From JBHJHP01 sp042219825 (GTDB lineage Bacteria; Bacteroidota; Bacteroidia; Bacteroidales; UBA5342): a stretch of DNA of 64,000 bases. The notes beneath the pieces are model-generated. The model made no database searches. It saw nothing but the letters and a program-made list of their open reading frames with translations, and was not told where the DNA came from. A program made the position numbers and the translations under genes. The stretch spans positions 186,001 through 250,000 of the forward strand of contig NZ_JBHJHQ010000007.1 in assembly GCF_042219825.1 (NCBI RefSeq). Direction: 5' to 3'. The stretch's first letter is position 1. Each line of letters starts with the position of its first letter. Of the stretch, positions 17,148 to 27,176 are shown piece by piece.

Positions 17148-17164
17148 AATGCAGGAGGTTACGA

Positions 17165-18361
17165 ATGAATAGGAAAATTTTACAGACAGTATTTGCGACG
17201 TTATTATTTATAGTTGTTTCCTGTCAGCGTGATAAAAATATTCATGATTCAATAAATGTTAATGAAATGATTGTCAATGCACTGGACAAAATCAAATTAA
17301 CGATGAATGAAACTCCCGATGTGGATCAAATGCCAAGAACAATAGAAAAGGGATCAACCCACTGGAAAGATGTAGATATATATGACTGGACCAGTGGATT
17401 CTGGCCTGGGATTCTATGGTATGGCTATGAGTTATCCGGAGATTCAACTATTCTTAAAAGAGCTGAAACAACGACGGAAGAATTATCTGGAGTTTTGGAT
17501 GTCCCTGTAGATAATCATGATCTTGGATTCATGCTTTTTTGCAGCTATGGAAATGGTGAGCGACTGACTCATAACCCCGAATATAAAGATTTTATAATTC
17601 GGGCTGCGGATTCCCTTGCAACGCTTTACAATCCTAAAGTCGGCACAATACTTTCCTGGCCTGCTATGGTTGATAAAATGGGATGGCCACATAATACCAT
17701 AATTGACAACATGATTAACCTTGAGATGCTTTTTTGGGCATCTAAACATGGTGGGTCAAAAGACTTATATGATATTGCCGTAACGCATGCAGAAACGACC
17801 ATGAAACATCATATTCGTCCTGACTATACTACATATCATGTTGCAATTTACGATACAATCACAGGTGATTTCATTAAAGGTGTAACTCATCAGGGTTACA
17901 GCGATAGTTCTATGTGGGCCAGGGGACAGGCCTGGGGCATTTATGGGTTTACCATGTGTTACAAAGAAACGGGCAAGGCTGAATTTCTGGAGACTGCCGA
18001 AAAACTTGCGAATGTTTATTTAAGCAGATTACCAAAGGATATGATACCATACTGGGATTTCGATGATCCTGCAATACCGAATACTCCTAAAGATGCATCA
18101 GCAGCGGCAGTTGTGTCTTCAGCGTTGTTGGATCTTTCAACCTATGTTAAGAGTAGTAAATTGATGGAGAAATATAAAAAGGCAGCTATAAATATGTTAG
18201 CTGAATTATCATCAAATGATTATCTGGCACCAGCAAATTTGCCATGTATATTAATGCATTCAACAGGACATAAACCAAATGATTCTGAGATTGATGTGCC
18301 AATAATATATGCAGATTATTATTACATGGAAGCTTTGATAAAACTGAAAAAAATGATGTAG
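17165..18361 (+). CDS. GH88 unsaturated glucuronyl hydrolase
   Basis: The 398-residue lipoprotein (signal ending VVSC, C20) is typical of GH88. DIYDWTSGFWPGILWYGYEL near residue 71 is the usual entrance motif. D119 in NHDLGFM and D181 in IIDNMINLEML are spaced like the two conserved active-site aspartates of Bacillus UGL. THQGYSDSSMWARGQAWGIYG follows. These enzymes hydrate the double bond of 4,5-unsaturated uronates at the non-reducing end of oligosaccharides made by polysaccharide lyases. Its presence fits with the two lyase genes downstream (31122 and 40747). An AGGAGG ribosome-binding site, unusual here, lies 6 bp before the ATG. GH105 is less likely given the motif wording. Confidence 0.88.
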   Translation: MNRKILQTVFATLLFIVVSCQRDKNIHDSINVNEMIVNALDKIKLTMNETPDVDQMPRTIEKGSTHWKDVDIYDWTSGFWPGILWYGYELSGDSTILKRAETTTEELSGVLDVPVDNHDLGFMLFCSYGNGERLTHNPEYKDFIIRAADSLATLYNPKVGTILSWPAMVDKMGWPHNTIIDNMINLEMLFWASKHGGSKDLYDIAVTHAETTMKHHIRPDYTTYHVAIYDTITGDFIKGVTHQGYSDSSMWARGQAWGIYGFTMCYKETGKAEFLETAEKLANVYLSRLPKDMIPYWDFDDPAIPNTPKDASAAAVVSSALLDLSTYVKSSKLMEKYKKAAINMLAELSSNDYLAPANLPCILMHSTGHKPNDSEIDVPIIYADYYYMEALIKLKKMM

Positions 18362-18429
18362 AAATACTTTATGATTTTACTTGATATCTCATTTTAAAGA
18401 GAAATTATTGTCTTATAAAAATTAAATAC

Positions 18430-21400
18430 ATGAAAAACAAATCCTACTTTTTGTTAACAACGCTGTTGATGATATTTGTATCAGTACAGCTTTTTGCTTT
18501 TGATCAGTCATTTACTGACATAAACAGTTGGAACGTGGTTGACAAACCAGCCGCAGGTGATATCGCAGCCGGAACGCATTCTTTAGTTGATGGCCATTTG
18601 GTTGTTGACATGGGATCACAATCAGATCCACCTTCAGATCCGGTTAAATATCGTGGCGATATTCAATGGGTGGTCACTGATCCGGCTAATTACATCACAG
18701 TTAATCCACTTACTGATGTTCTACTGGCAATTAAATTTATTGGTGATAAGCCCGATGCAACATTGAAACTGGAATTGCATGACGTCGTAAATTCTCAATA
18801 TATAGGTAAATACTCCCCTGCAGGTAGCGTGCAAACGACAAATAATAATAATATATATTATTTCACGCTATCTTCGAATGCAGCATATACAGGGGAAAGT
18901 ATTACGCTCGACAAGATCTTTTTTACCGTTGCTGATAATGTTGTTGATACGGCATATGTCGTGGATTGGATTGCAACATACCCAAGTCTTGAAGCATTAG
19001 AAGCTGATAAGAATATAAAGGACGATGGCGATTTGGACACTGATGAGATCATTATTCATGGAATTGATCAGTCTTTTGATGCCTTAAACGGTTGGATCGT
19101 TGCTGATAAACCTGTTGCAGGTGATATTGCTGCTGGTTCTCATGACGTTGTAAACGGTCACCTTGTCGTTGATATGGGATCACAATCAAATCCACCTTCA
19201 GATCCTGTGAAATATCGTGGTGACCTGCAATTTATAACTACAGATCCTGCTGCATACTATGTTGTTAAACCTTCCACCGATGCTCTTTTAGCTATAAAAT
19301 TCATAGGTGATAAACCTGACGCAACATTGAAACTGGAATTTCATGATGCCATAAATAATGTATATATCGGGAAATGGTCTCCTGCCGGAAGTATTCAAAC
19401 AAGCAATAAAAATTCAATTTATTATTTCTCTCTTAGCTCTAATGCCGGTTATACAGGTGATAGCATTACACTTGATAAGGTTCTTTTTACCGTTGCAGAT
19501 AACCTTGAAGACACGTCATATATGGTGGATTGGATCGCTACATATCCTAATCTTGCAGCCTTGGAGGCAGAAAAGGATATGAAAGACGATGGCGATGCTG
19601 ATAATGATGAAAATGTATTGTACCAGCCATTTGATGCATTAAACGGTTGGTACGTGGATGATAAACCTGCTGTAGGGAATATTGCCGCTGGAACACATTC
19701 TATCATTGACGGTCATTTAGTAGCAACGATGGGTTCACAATCCGATCCGGCTTCCGACCCTGCAAAATATCGTGGAGACATTAAATGGGTGACAACAGAT
19801 CCCGCAGAATATTATTCAGTAAAACCTTCTACGGATGTACTTCTGGCTGTTAAATTTATTGGGGACAAACCGGACGCGACATTGAAACTTGAATTACATG
19901 ATGCAATTAATGGGGTTTATATTGGAAAATATTCTCCAAAAGGTATCATTCAAACACGTAATAATAATAACATTTATTATTTCATGTTGACTGATAATAG
20001 TGGATATGCGGGTGAAAGCATTCTACTTGATAAAATTTATTTTACTGTTGCAGATAATGTAGTAGATACATCATATGTTGTAGATTGGCTTGCAACTTAT
20101 TCGAGCCTTGAAGCATTAGAAGCTGATAAGGATGTAAAAGACGATGGAAATGCTGATTATGACGAGAACGTATTATATCAGCCATTTGATGCCTTAAACG
20201 GTTGGATTGTAGCTGATAAACCTGTTGCAGGTGATATTGCTGCTGGTTCTCATGAAGTTGTAAACGGTCACCTTGTCGTTGATATGGGATCACAATCAAA
20301 TCCACCTTCAGATCCTGTGAAATATCGTGGAGACCTGCAATTTATAACTACAGATCCTGCTGCATATTATGTTGTTAAACCAGCTATAGATTCACTTTTA
20401 GCTATAAAATTCATAGGTGATAAACCTGACGCAACATTGAAACTGGAATTTCACGATGCCATAAACAATGTATATATTGGGAAATGGTCTCCTGCCGGTA
20501 GTGTTCAGACAACTAATAGCAATTATATTTATTATTTCAATTTGGCATCTAATGCTGCTTATCAGGGGAAGACTATTACGCTTGACAAGGTACTCTTCAC
20601 CGTTGCAGATAATGTTGTCGATACTGCATATGTAGTGGATTGGATCGCTGTATTTGAGAACATGGAAGATCTTGAAGCAAATAAGGATATGCTTGATGAT
20701 GGAGTCAGTGACCCGGATCAGTTACCTCCAACAGAATTGATGCACTCGTATAAATTTGAAGTTGCTGATACGGTTATAGATGAGGTTGGAACAGTAAACG
20801 GTACCCTTAAAGGAACAGCTATAGTTGCTGATGGTGCTCTGGTATTAGATGCTAATGGCGATTATGTATCCTTTGATGGTTCTGCACTGGATTTGAATTC
20901 ATATTCAGCGATTACAATGGAGTACTTATTTAGTTCCCCGCAGGGTGTGAATGATGGCCATTGGAACTGGACAAGCTATTTTGGAGCTGCTGATGGTTCA
21001 AATAATATGATGGTTGCCCTTAATGTATGGGATCAATTCAGAATGAAAAAGGACAACAGTGCTCAAGTAGCAGTCAGTGATATTGATGACGGTAAGAAAC
21101 ACCATGCCGTAGCTGTTATGACAGATAGCCAGATAAAAATATATTTGGATGGTATTCTTCAGGCAGAGGCAGAGGTCGGACCATTATCTGTTGGCTCTGA
21201 AATTGCATATTTAGGGAATGCTATTTGGGGAGGTGATGCTACATGGATGGGTAGTATTGATGAATTCAATATTTATAACGGAGAGTTGGATGAAGCTACA
21301 ATTTATGAAAATGCGTTAGCATATGCAGGTCCCTCTAATTCCGAACTTTCAGATATAACTGTAAGTGCAGGTACTCTTAATTTTATCTCCGGAATAACGA

Positions 21401-23493
21401 ACTATTCCGTTATTGTTTCTAAAAAATCTGCAATTGTAAATATAAAAGGTACTGTCAAGTTTGAAGGTACAACAATTGTAAGCGGCGAAGGAGATGTTGA
21501 TGTGTCATCGGGAAGTACCGCTGATACGTTAGTTGTTGTGTCTTCAGATAAGAACGATACAACGAAATATATTGTAAACTTCATAGCTCTTGATCCTATG
21601 CTTACAGGATCTGTTATAGGTCATTCAAGTTCATGGGGCGATAATCCTGATACTTATATAGATGCTGCTTTTGATGGTGACATGAGTACATTTGTGGATG
21701 CTCCATCTGCCGAAGGTTATGTAGGTCTGGACCTTGGTGCAGGTAATGTGGGTGTTGTTACTGCTGTAAGGTATGCTCCACGTTCAAATATGCCGGATCG
21801 AATGGTAGGGGGAGAAATTCGTGGTGCCAACAGCGATGATCTGTCAGATGCAGTGGTTCTCTATACCATATCAGAAACACCTCCGGTTAACCAGATGACT
21901 CTTGTTGAACTTACAGGAGCAGAGGGATACAGATATATTTATTACTATTCAGCAAGCGGTTATTGTAATATATCAGAATTGGAATTCTATGGATTATTTT
22001 CAACAACTATAAAGTCTTTAGATATTAATGTGGTAGCGGATACACATATTCACTCCTACAGTGGTAATGTTGATGGTAATTTTGGAAGTAATTCAGAATT
22101 TATTACTAAAACGAAAACTGATGGTTCTATAGATAGATTGGGACTTCTTAAGTTTGATTTAGGTGGATCTGTTGTTGGTACAGTTGATAGTGTTAGGTTA
22201 AGTGTGTCGTTTCATAATTGTCATAATGGATACATTGACCTGTATGATTATTCAAATGAATGGGAAGAAAATGTGATAACCTGGAATAATGCACCGGCGC
22301 AGGGAGTAAACAAAGAAGATTCAATAACGCGATGGTTTACAAGTGAATCCTGGCACAGAGAAGATGCTTTCCATAGCATTAATATTACAGAATACTTTAA
22401 CAGCAAAGCTGCTGAACAAGTATTTTCTATAGCTTTTTTGAGTGAACCTACAGACCAAGGATATGATATTCATGCAAAAGAATCAAATCCGTCCTGGATA
22501 CCTCATTTGGAAATATATGGTGATGTTCAAATAATAGCTGATTCTAAAAAGAAAATAGCTTATGTAACAAGTGGTGCTGCATCCGATCCAATCAGTAATA
22601 TGTTAAGCAGTGATGAAAATCTGGAGGTTGATATTGTGGATGGATCTGGTGATTATTCTTCATACGACGTAGTAATTGGTCAGGAATCATTTGCATCTGA
22701 TGATGTAGTATGGTCATTGGGAGGATCATTGAACTTGAGGAACAGTGTTCCAATGATCATGAACAAGACCTGGGCATGGAAATCTAATAAACCGGCAGTT
22801 ACGTCTACTGCATCTGTTAACAGAATAGCAGATGTAACAGTTACAGTTGATGCAGCGAACCAGCTTAACCCATTGTTTAGCGGAATTACATTTACAGATA
22901 ATAGCATACAATTATTCCGTGAACCAGTCGGTGAAATAGGTCTGGATGTTTTGAACGGACTTGCAATGTCAGATAAAACTACATTACTGGCAAGTGCTTC
23001 GAATGTAACATCTACTGATTCATCAATTGTAATAAATGATATTCCGGCAGGTACACAAATTGGGACAAACGCTGAAGATGTAACAGGTGCAAGAATTATT
23101 GCATTCTGCATGAATTATGAAACGCTTGCGGATGTTACAGGCATTACATCAGAGAATATGACCATCTGGAGAAACGCTGTGTATATGTTGGCAGGTTTAA
23201 TCCCTCCGGCAGAATTGTATGTAAATGAAGATTACATTGGTGTAGCTGTACAGGAAATAAACAGTAATGCTTCAATATCAGTATATCCAAGTATATCATC
23301 AGGATCATTCACAGTAGAATTTGCGAATAACCCAGGTATGATAACCGTATATAATCTGTCTGGTAAAGTTGTTAAACAGCTTGTCGCAACCACAAAAATT
23401 GAAAACATCAACATTATCGGATCGGGATTATATATAATTAAAGCTGAGAGCGCAGGTGTAAGTAAACTTTTCAAAGTTGTAAAAACAAATTAA
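18430..23493 (+). CDS. Giant secreted multi-module glycan-binding-like protein with four tandem ~185-residue repeats and a T9SS tail
   Basis: The 1687-residue product has a signal peptide (about 1-23) and four tandem repeats of about 185 residues (roughly 24-205, 214-395, 399-580, 584-768). Each repeat contains VKYRGD, a (L/V)LLAIKFIGDKPDATLKLE-like strand pair, and ends in VDWIA-Y. Then come a LamG-like domain (about 775-970), a cadherin-like beta-sandwich (about 975-1055), an F5/8-type-C-like module (about 1060-1190), a DNRLRE/CBM96-like module (about 1195-1365), a segment with a ThuA-like look (about 1375-1590), and a Por secretion tail ending in SGLYIIKAES and KLFKVVKTN. I see no recognised catalytic domain. 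It is most likely a cell-surface binding or scaffolding protein. It follows GH88 by 68 bp and is probably co-transcribed. Repeats 2 and 4 are nearly identical at DNA level. Confidence 0.75.
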   Translation: MKNKSYFLLTTLLMIFVSVQLFAFDQSFTDINSWNVVDKPAAGDIAAGTHSLVDGHLVVDMGSQSDPPSDPVKYRGDIQWVVTDPANYITVNPLTDVLLAIKFIGDKPDATLKLELHDVVNSQYIGKYSPAGSVQTTNNNNIYYFTLSSNAAYTGESITLDKIFFTVADNVVDTAYVVDWIATYPSLEALEADKNIKDDGDLDTDEIIIHGIDQSFDALNGWIVADKPVAGDIAAGSHDVVNGHLVVDMGSQSNPPSDPVKYRGDLQFITTDPAAYYVVKPSTDALLAIKFIGDKPDATLKLEFHDAINNVYIGKWSPAGSIQTSNKNSIYYFSLSSNAGYTGDSITLDKVLFTVADNLEDTSYMVDWIATYPNLAALEAEKDMKDDGDADNDENVLYQPFDALNGWYVDDKPAVGNIAAGTHSIIDGHLVATMGSQSDPASDPAKYRGDIKWVTTDPAEYYSVKPSTDVLLAVKFIGDKPDATLKLELHDAINGVYIGKYSPKGIIQTRNNNNIYYFMLTDNSGYAGESILLDKIYFTVADNVVDTSYVVDWLATYSSLEALEADKDVKDDGNADYDENVLYQPFDALNGWIVADKPVAGDIAAGSHEVVNGHLVVDMGSQSNPPSDPVKYRGDLQFITTDPAAYYVVKPAIDSLLAIKFIGDKPDATLKLEFHDAINNVYIGKWSPAGSVQTTNSNYIYYFNLASNAAYQGKTITLDKVLFTVADNVVDTAYVVDWIAVFENMEDLEANKDMLDDGVSDPDQLPPTELMHSYKFEVADTVIDEVGTVNGTLKGTAIVADGALVLDANGDYVSFDGSALDLNSYSAITMEYLFSSPQGVNDGHWNWTSYFGAADGSNNMMVALNVWDQFRMKKDNSAQVAVSDIDDGKKHHAVAVMTDSQIKIYLDGILQAEAEVGPLSVGSEIAYLGNAIWGGDATWMGSIDEFNIYNGELDEATIYENALAYAGPSNSELSDITVSAGTLNFISGITNYSVIVSKKSAIVNIKGTVKFEGTTIVSGEGDVDVSSGSTADTLVVVSSDKNDTTKYIVNFIALDPMLTGSVIGHSSSWGDNPDTYIDAAFDGDMSTFVDAPSAEGYVGLDLGAGNVGVVTAVRYAPRSNMPDRMVGGEIRGANSDDLSDAVVLYTISETPPVNQMTLVELTGAEGYRYIYYYSASGYCNISELEFYGLFSTTIKSLDINVVADTHIHSYSGNVDGNFGSNSEFITKTKTDGSIDRLGLLKFDLGGSVVGTVDSVRLSVSFHNCHNGYIDLYDYSNEWEENVITWNNAPAQGVNKEDSITRWFTSESWHREDAFHSINITEYFNSKAAEQVFSIAFLSEPTDQGYDIHAKESNPSWIPHLEIYGDVQIIADSKKKIAYVTSGAASDPISNMLSSDENLEVDIVDGSGDYSSYDVVIGQESFASDDVVWSLGGSLNLRNSVPMIMNKTWAWKSNKPAVTSTASVNRIADVTVTVDAANQLNPLFSGITFTDNSIQLFREPVGEIGLDVLNGLAMSDKTTLLASASNVTSTDSSIVINDIPAGTQIGTNAEDVTGARIIAFCMNYETLADVTGITSENMTIWRNAVYMLAGLIPPAELYVNEDYIGVAVQEINSNASISVYPSISSGSFTVEFANNPGMITVYNLSGKVVKQLVATTKIENINIIGSGLYIIKAESAGVSKLFKVVKTN

Positions 23494-23508
23494 ATCCTTT
23501 CTAACTAT

Positions 23509-23539
23509 CCGGGACTAAAGCTGGCAAGTTTAGTCCCGG
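23509..23539 (+). terminator. Hairpin after the giant binding protein
   Basis: CCGGGACTAAA (23509-23519) pairs perfectly with TTTAGTCCCGG (23529-23539) across a 9-nt loop, 15 bp after the stop codon. The following ATTTAAAT is a poor T tract, so it may be a terminator or a 3'-end stabiliser. Confidence 0.65.
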
Positions 23540-23695
23540 ATTTAAATAGAATAAGTGACAATACAGTATTCTTTATTGCTGATTTCAAATATTAACAGCG
23601 AGTTCATTTATTTAGGATTATCAATTCTAATTTAAAATTTCAATTTCACTTATAAACTTTTGTTAAGCGCCTTTTAATAAAGGGTTTTTAAAATA

Positions 23696-23725
23696 GTTTC
23701 ACATTATAAAATGACACTTTTTAAT
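23696..23725 (+). promoter_or_regulatory. Candidate PUL regulator site C (upstream of susC)
   Basis: GTTTCA, ten bases, then TGACAC and TTTTTAAT. It is 28/30 identical to site A, 13 kb away. It lies about 65 bp upstream of the -7 box, a usual position for an AraC-type activator. Confidence 0.68.
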
Positions 23726-23760
23726 GGGTCCATTTTTATGAGACAATCTTAACAGCACTG

Positions 23761-23768
23761 TAATTTTG
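23761..23768 (+). promoter_or_regulatory. -7 box of the susC promoter
   Basis: TAATTTTG matches TAnnTTTG. There is no clear -33 TTTG at the right distance, consistent with dependence on an activator. Confidence 0.55.
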
Positions 23769-23842
23769 TTAAAAATAATTTAAAAGGAGGATAAGTTATA
23801 AAAGGCGAAATCTCTATTACAATTATTAATTAGCTACCATAA

Positions 23843-26800
23843 ATGAAGAAAAAAATGTCAAAAAAATTTCTACTTAAAGCAACAGAAAGTTGTACTGATT
23901 ATTTAAATCGACTCCGGATCAAATTGCTTTTATTATTTAGCCTGTTTTTAATTGCCGGAAGCGTTTTTGCTCAGACTGTTCAGGTAAATGGAAAAGTGGA
24001 GGAAGAAAACGGTATTGGAATTCCCGGTGCGACGGTTATGGAGAAAGGTACAGAACACGGTACTATTACTGATTTTGACGGTAACTTTTCAATTGAGGTA
24101 AATGAGAATGCTACACTTGTATTTTCCTTTATTGGAAAAGTAAGCCAGGAAATTAATGTTAAGGGGAAAAGGGAAATTAATGTAATTCTTAAGGATGATG
24201 TAGTTTCTATGCAGGAACTTGTCGTTGTTGGTTATGGAACGCAAAAGAAAGTTAATTTGACGGGTTCCGTTTCTACTGTAACTAATGAAACTTTCGAAAA
24301 TAAAGGCTCTTTATCCACACCATTACAAGCCTTGCAGGGAGCAGTTGGTGGGTTGACAGTTACAAGAACTTCCGGTGCGCCTGGTAGAGAAGATTATCAA
24401 ATGAATATAAGAGGTGCAGTATCTGCAAACGGATCGGGTGTTTTGGTATTAATAGATGGTATGGAAGGCAACATTAATGATATTAATCCGGATGATATTG
24501 ATAATATGTCGATTCTGAAAGATGCATCAGCATCCATCTATGGTGCACGTGCTGCAGGAGGTGTAATTTTAATTACAACCAAGAGAGGATCTAAAAATAA
24601 AACAACCGTTTCATATAAAGGATCAATTGATTTTAAAAAGCCTGGTTTACAAATGAAATATATGGGGATGCAACATTATATGGAAGCGTATGAGGAATCG
24701 AAAATAAACGATGGGTTGATTCCCGGAGGCGATGTAAATATATATCCGAGAGAAGTTATTGATGCATATAAAACATTGAATCCCGACTATATGAATGGTT
24801 TCATACCTTCAGATTATCTTGGAGATATTAATGACTATACTTTTTTTGATACAGACTGGAACAATGTGTTATACGGTACTGGTGTTACAAAGTCTCATGC
24901 CCTAAGTATTTCAGGCGGAAATGAAATGTCCACCTATTTATTATCAGTGGGTTATTATAATGAAGATGGTATGCTTCAGTGGGGAACAGATGTATCTAAA
25001 CGATATAATATAAGATTAAATTATGATTTTAAGATAAAGGACTGGATGCGTTTGGAAACAAGCACCTCATACGATAGAAGAGAGTTGGTAAGACCAACAA
25101 GACAGTTTAATATTAACCTTGCACAATCCGGTTTACCAACCTCAACAATGACTACAGATCCTGAAACCGGAGAGCAACTTGAACCATTACCATATGCATG
25201 GGGAGGACAATTAACTCCTAACTGGATTGCAAAACTCGGAGGAGAGCATCATGATGAGAACGGTGGTTTTAAAACGAATTTTAAATTAACACTCGACCTC
25301 ACTAAAGACCTATCATTAGTTGGTACTGCCGCAGTTAATCCCTGGTCAAGAGATAGAAAGGAATGGGAGAATAAAATTGACTGGAATTTTTATGACAGGA
25401 CTTACAATCAAACACAGCCAACGACTGATAAACTAAGAAGGTTTGCTGAGACAACATTATATCAAAATTATTCAGCTTATTTTCAATTTGATAAAACATT
25501 GAACGAAGCACATAATTTTGCTTTGATGGGAGGTTCTTCTTATGAGTCAAAAGAATTGAAGAATTTTACGGTACAGGTTTATGATCTATTAACTACAGCC
25601 ATATATAATCTTGAAACTGGTGGTGATACGTATGATCCTGCAATTAATGAAGACAGTTGGAAATGGGCTCTTGCTTCTTATTTTGGACGTTTCAATTACA
25701 ATTATAAAGAGCGTTATTTATTGGAAGCATTGTTAAGAGCAGATGGATCTTCACGATTTACCAGTGAAAACAGATGGAGAACTTTTTACAGTTTACAGGG
25801 GGCGTGGAGAATTTCTGAAGAGAATTTCATGCAGGATGTAAACGTAATAGATAATTTAAAATTAAGAGCCAGTTGGGGAACCATGGGTAACCAGGCCGGT
25901 ATCGGTATCTATGATTTTGCCGGACAACTAAATATTAACTCGCCATCAGGTAATATTAATAGTAATTCCGGACTATTTGGACCTGCCAATGGAGCCTATA
26001 TTGGTCAGACAATTACCCAGGCCATTGTAGTTAGTTTAGACAGAACATGGGAAACTATTGAAACAAAGAATATAGGTCTGGATTTTTCTTTACTCGGTAA
26101 TAAGATTTTCGGGACATTCGATGTTTTTGAACGCAATAATATTGGAATGTTGGTAGGACTTGAATATCCGGACGAATATGGAGCTACCGCTCCCAGAACA
26201 AATGACGGTGATCTTCAAACAAGGGGATGGGACTTTACATTAGGATATAGAAATAAAATCAATTCATTTAATTACTATGTGAATGGTACAATTAGTGATA
26301 ATCATAACAAACTAATTTATTATGCAGGTACAGATACCAAAGATCCAGGTTACAACTATGCGATAGAAGGGTATCCTTTAAATTCATACTTCGGTTACGA
26401 AAGAGTAGGGCTGATTACCAATCAGGAAGAGTTTGATAATTATAAACGATACATGGGTAGTGGTATAGTACCTACTGAAAGTGCAATGCAATTCGGAGAT
26501 ATGATGTTCAAGGATTTGAATAATGACGGTGTAATTGATGCCAATGATATTAAGTTCTTAGGTACCAATGATCCCAGATATTCTTTTTCTGCACAGTTAG
26601 GGGCTGATTTTAAGGGATTTGATTTCATGGCTAACTTTCAGGGCGTAGGAAAACGTACAATTTTAAGAGAGACTCATCAAAGAGCACCTTTCTATGCTTG
26701 GTATTTAGGTCAGAATGATGCATTCTATGGAAAATATTACAGTAATATTTATTCACAATATGGTGATTTAGTTTATGAGGACACTCCTGGCGTAGCTGAA

Positions 26801-27160
26801 AATTATATTGGACAACCCATATTCCCGCAGGATAAGTATGACAGGACTACAGGAGATTTAATGCCTCGTTTGACAACAACTGATGTTAACAAATATAATT
26901 ATGCCTATGCAGACTGGCTTGTAATGAATGGAGCCTATGTAAGGCTTAAAAATATTGTCGTTGGATATACAATTCCTAAGAAGCTTATTTCAAAAGTTGG
27001 CTTGTCAAAAGTCAGGGTATACTTCGCAGGGACTGATTTGTGGGAACTTACTTATATAACAGATGGCTGGGACCCTGAATCACCGAGAAATCCTAATAAT
27101 GGAGATCAACGTTATCCGTTTGCAAGAACATATTCATTTGGAATTGATGTTAACCTCTAA
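23843..27160 (+). CDS. SusC-family TonB-dependent outer-membrane transporter
   Basis: The 1105-residue product has a long signal region ending LIAGSVFAQ, then a carboxypeptidase-regulatory-like domain (about 46-130, with GVV-type GKVEEENGIGIPGATV). A TonB-box/plug region follows, with MQELVVVGYGTQKKVNLTGSVS, IRGAVSANGSGVLVLIDGMEG and ASASIYGARAAGGVILITTK. The C-terminal barrel ends in a terminal aromatic-rich strand (RTYSFGIDVNL). It imports PUL oligosaccharides across the outer membrane with the SusD-like lid encoded next. It is preceded by regulator site C and a -7 box, so it heads the susCD unit. Length and domain order are normal for the family. Confidence 0.96.
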   Translation: MKKKMSKKFLLKATESCTDYLNRLRIKLLLLFSLFLIAGSVFAQTVQVNGKVEEENGIGIPGATVMEKGTEHGTITDFDGNFSIEVNENATLVFSFIGKVSQEINVKGKREINVILKDDVVSMQELVVVGYGTQKKVNLTGSVSTVTNETFENKGSLSTPLQALQGAVGGLTVTRTSGAPGREDYQMNIRGAVSANGSGVLVLIDGMEGNINDINPDDIDNMSILKDASASIYGARAAGGVILITTKRGSKNKTTVSYKGSIDFKKPGLQMKYMGMQHYMEAYEESKINDGLIPGGDVNIYPREVIDAYKTLNPDYMNGFIPSDYLGDINDYTFFDTDWNNVLYGTGVTKSHALSISGGNEMSTYLLSVGYYNEDGMLQWGTDVSKRYNIRLNYDFKIKDWMRLETSTSYDRRELVRPTRQFNINLAQSGLPTSTMTTDPETGEQLEPLPYAWGGQLTPNWIAKLGGEHHDENGGFKTNFKLTLDLTKDLSLVGTAAVNPWSRDRKEWENKIDWNFYDRTYNQTQPTTDKLRRFAETTLYQNYSAYFQFDKTLNEAHNFALMGGSSYESKELKNFTVQVYDLLTTAIYNLETGGDTYDPAINEDSWKWALASYFGRFNYNYKERYLLEALLRADGSSRFTSENRWRTFYSLQGAWRISEENFMQDVNVIDNLKLRASWGTMGNQAGIGIYDFAGQLNINSPSGNINSNSGLFGPANGAYIGQTITQAIVVSLDRTWETIETKNIGLDFSLLGNKIFGTFDVFERNNIGMLVGLEYPDEYGATAPRTNDGDLQTRGWDFTLGYRNKINSFNYYVNGTISDNHNKLIYYAGTDTKDPGYNYAIEGYPLNSYFGYERVGLITNQEEFDNYKRYMGSGIVPTESAMQFGDMMFKDLNNDGVIDANDIKFLGTNDPRYSFSAQLGADFKGFDFMANFQGVGKRTILRETHQRAPFYAWYLGQNDAFYGKYYSNIYSQYGDLVYEDTPGVAENYIGQPIFPQDKYDRTTGDLMPRLTTTDVNKYNYAYADWLVMNGAYVRLKNIVVGYTIPKKLISKVGLSKVRVYFAGTDLWELTYITDGWDPESPRNPNNGDQRYPFARTYSFGIDVNL

Positions 27161-27176
27161 GAAAAGTAGAAAAATC

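Larger units (their letters stand above)
16651..17164. other. AT-rich leader region before the GH88 gene
   Basis: No coding frame is convincing in 514 bp. It carries candidate regulator site B (16883-16912) and ends with a terminator-like hairpin (17111-17147) and a strong AGGAGG ribosome-binding site at 17153-17158. The long distance from site B to the start codon suggests a long 5' untranslated leader. Confidence 0.6.
23494..23842. other. Intergenic region with terminator, regulator site C and susC promoter
   Basis: No gene is seen. In order it holds a hairpin (23509-23539), regulator site C (23696-23725), a -7 box (23761-23768) and an AAAGGAGGA-type ribosome-binding-like stretch near 23783 that is about 50 bp before the annotated ATG. 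Confidence 0.65.

Noticed and set aside
27063..27176. Upstream extension of the SusD gene overlapping susC
   Set aside because: The extra residues precede a normal lipoprotein signal and only make sense as susC coding sequence in another frame.
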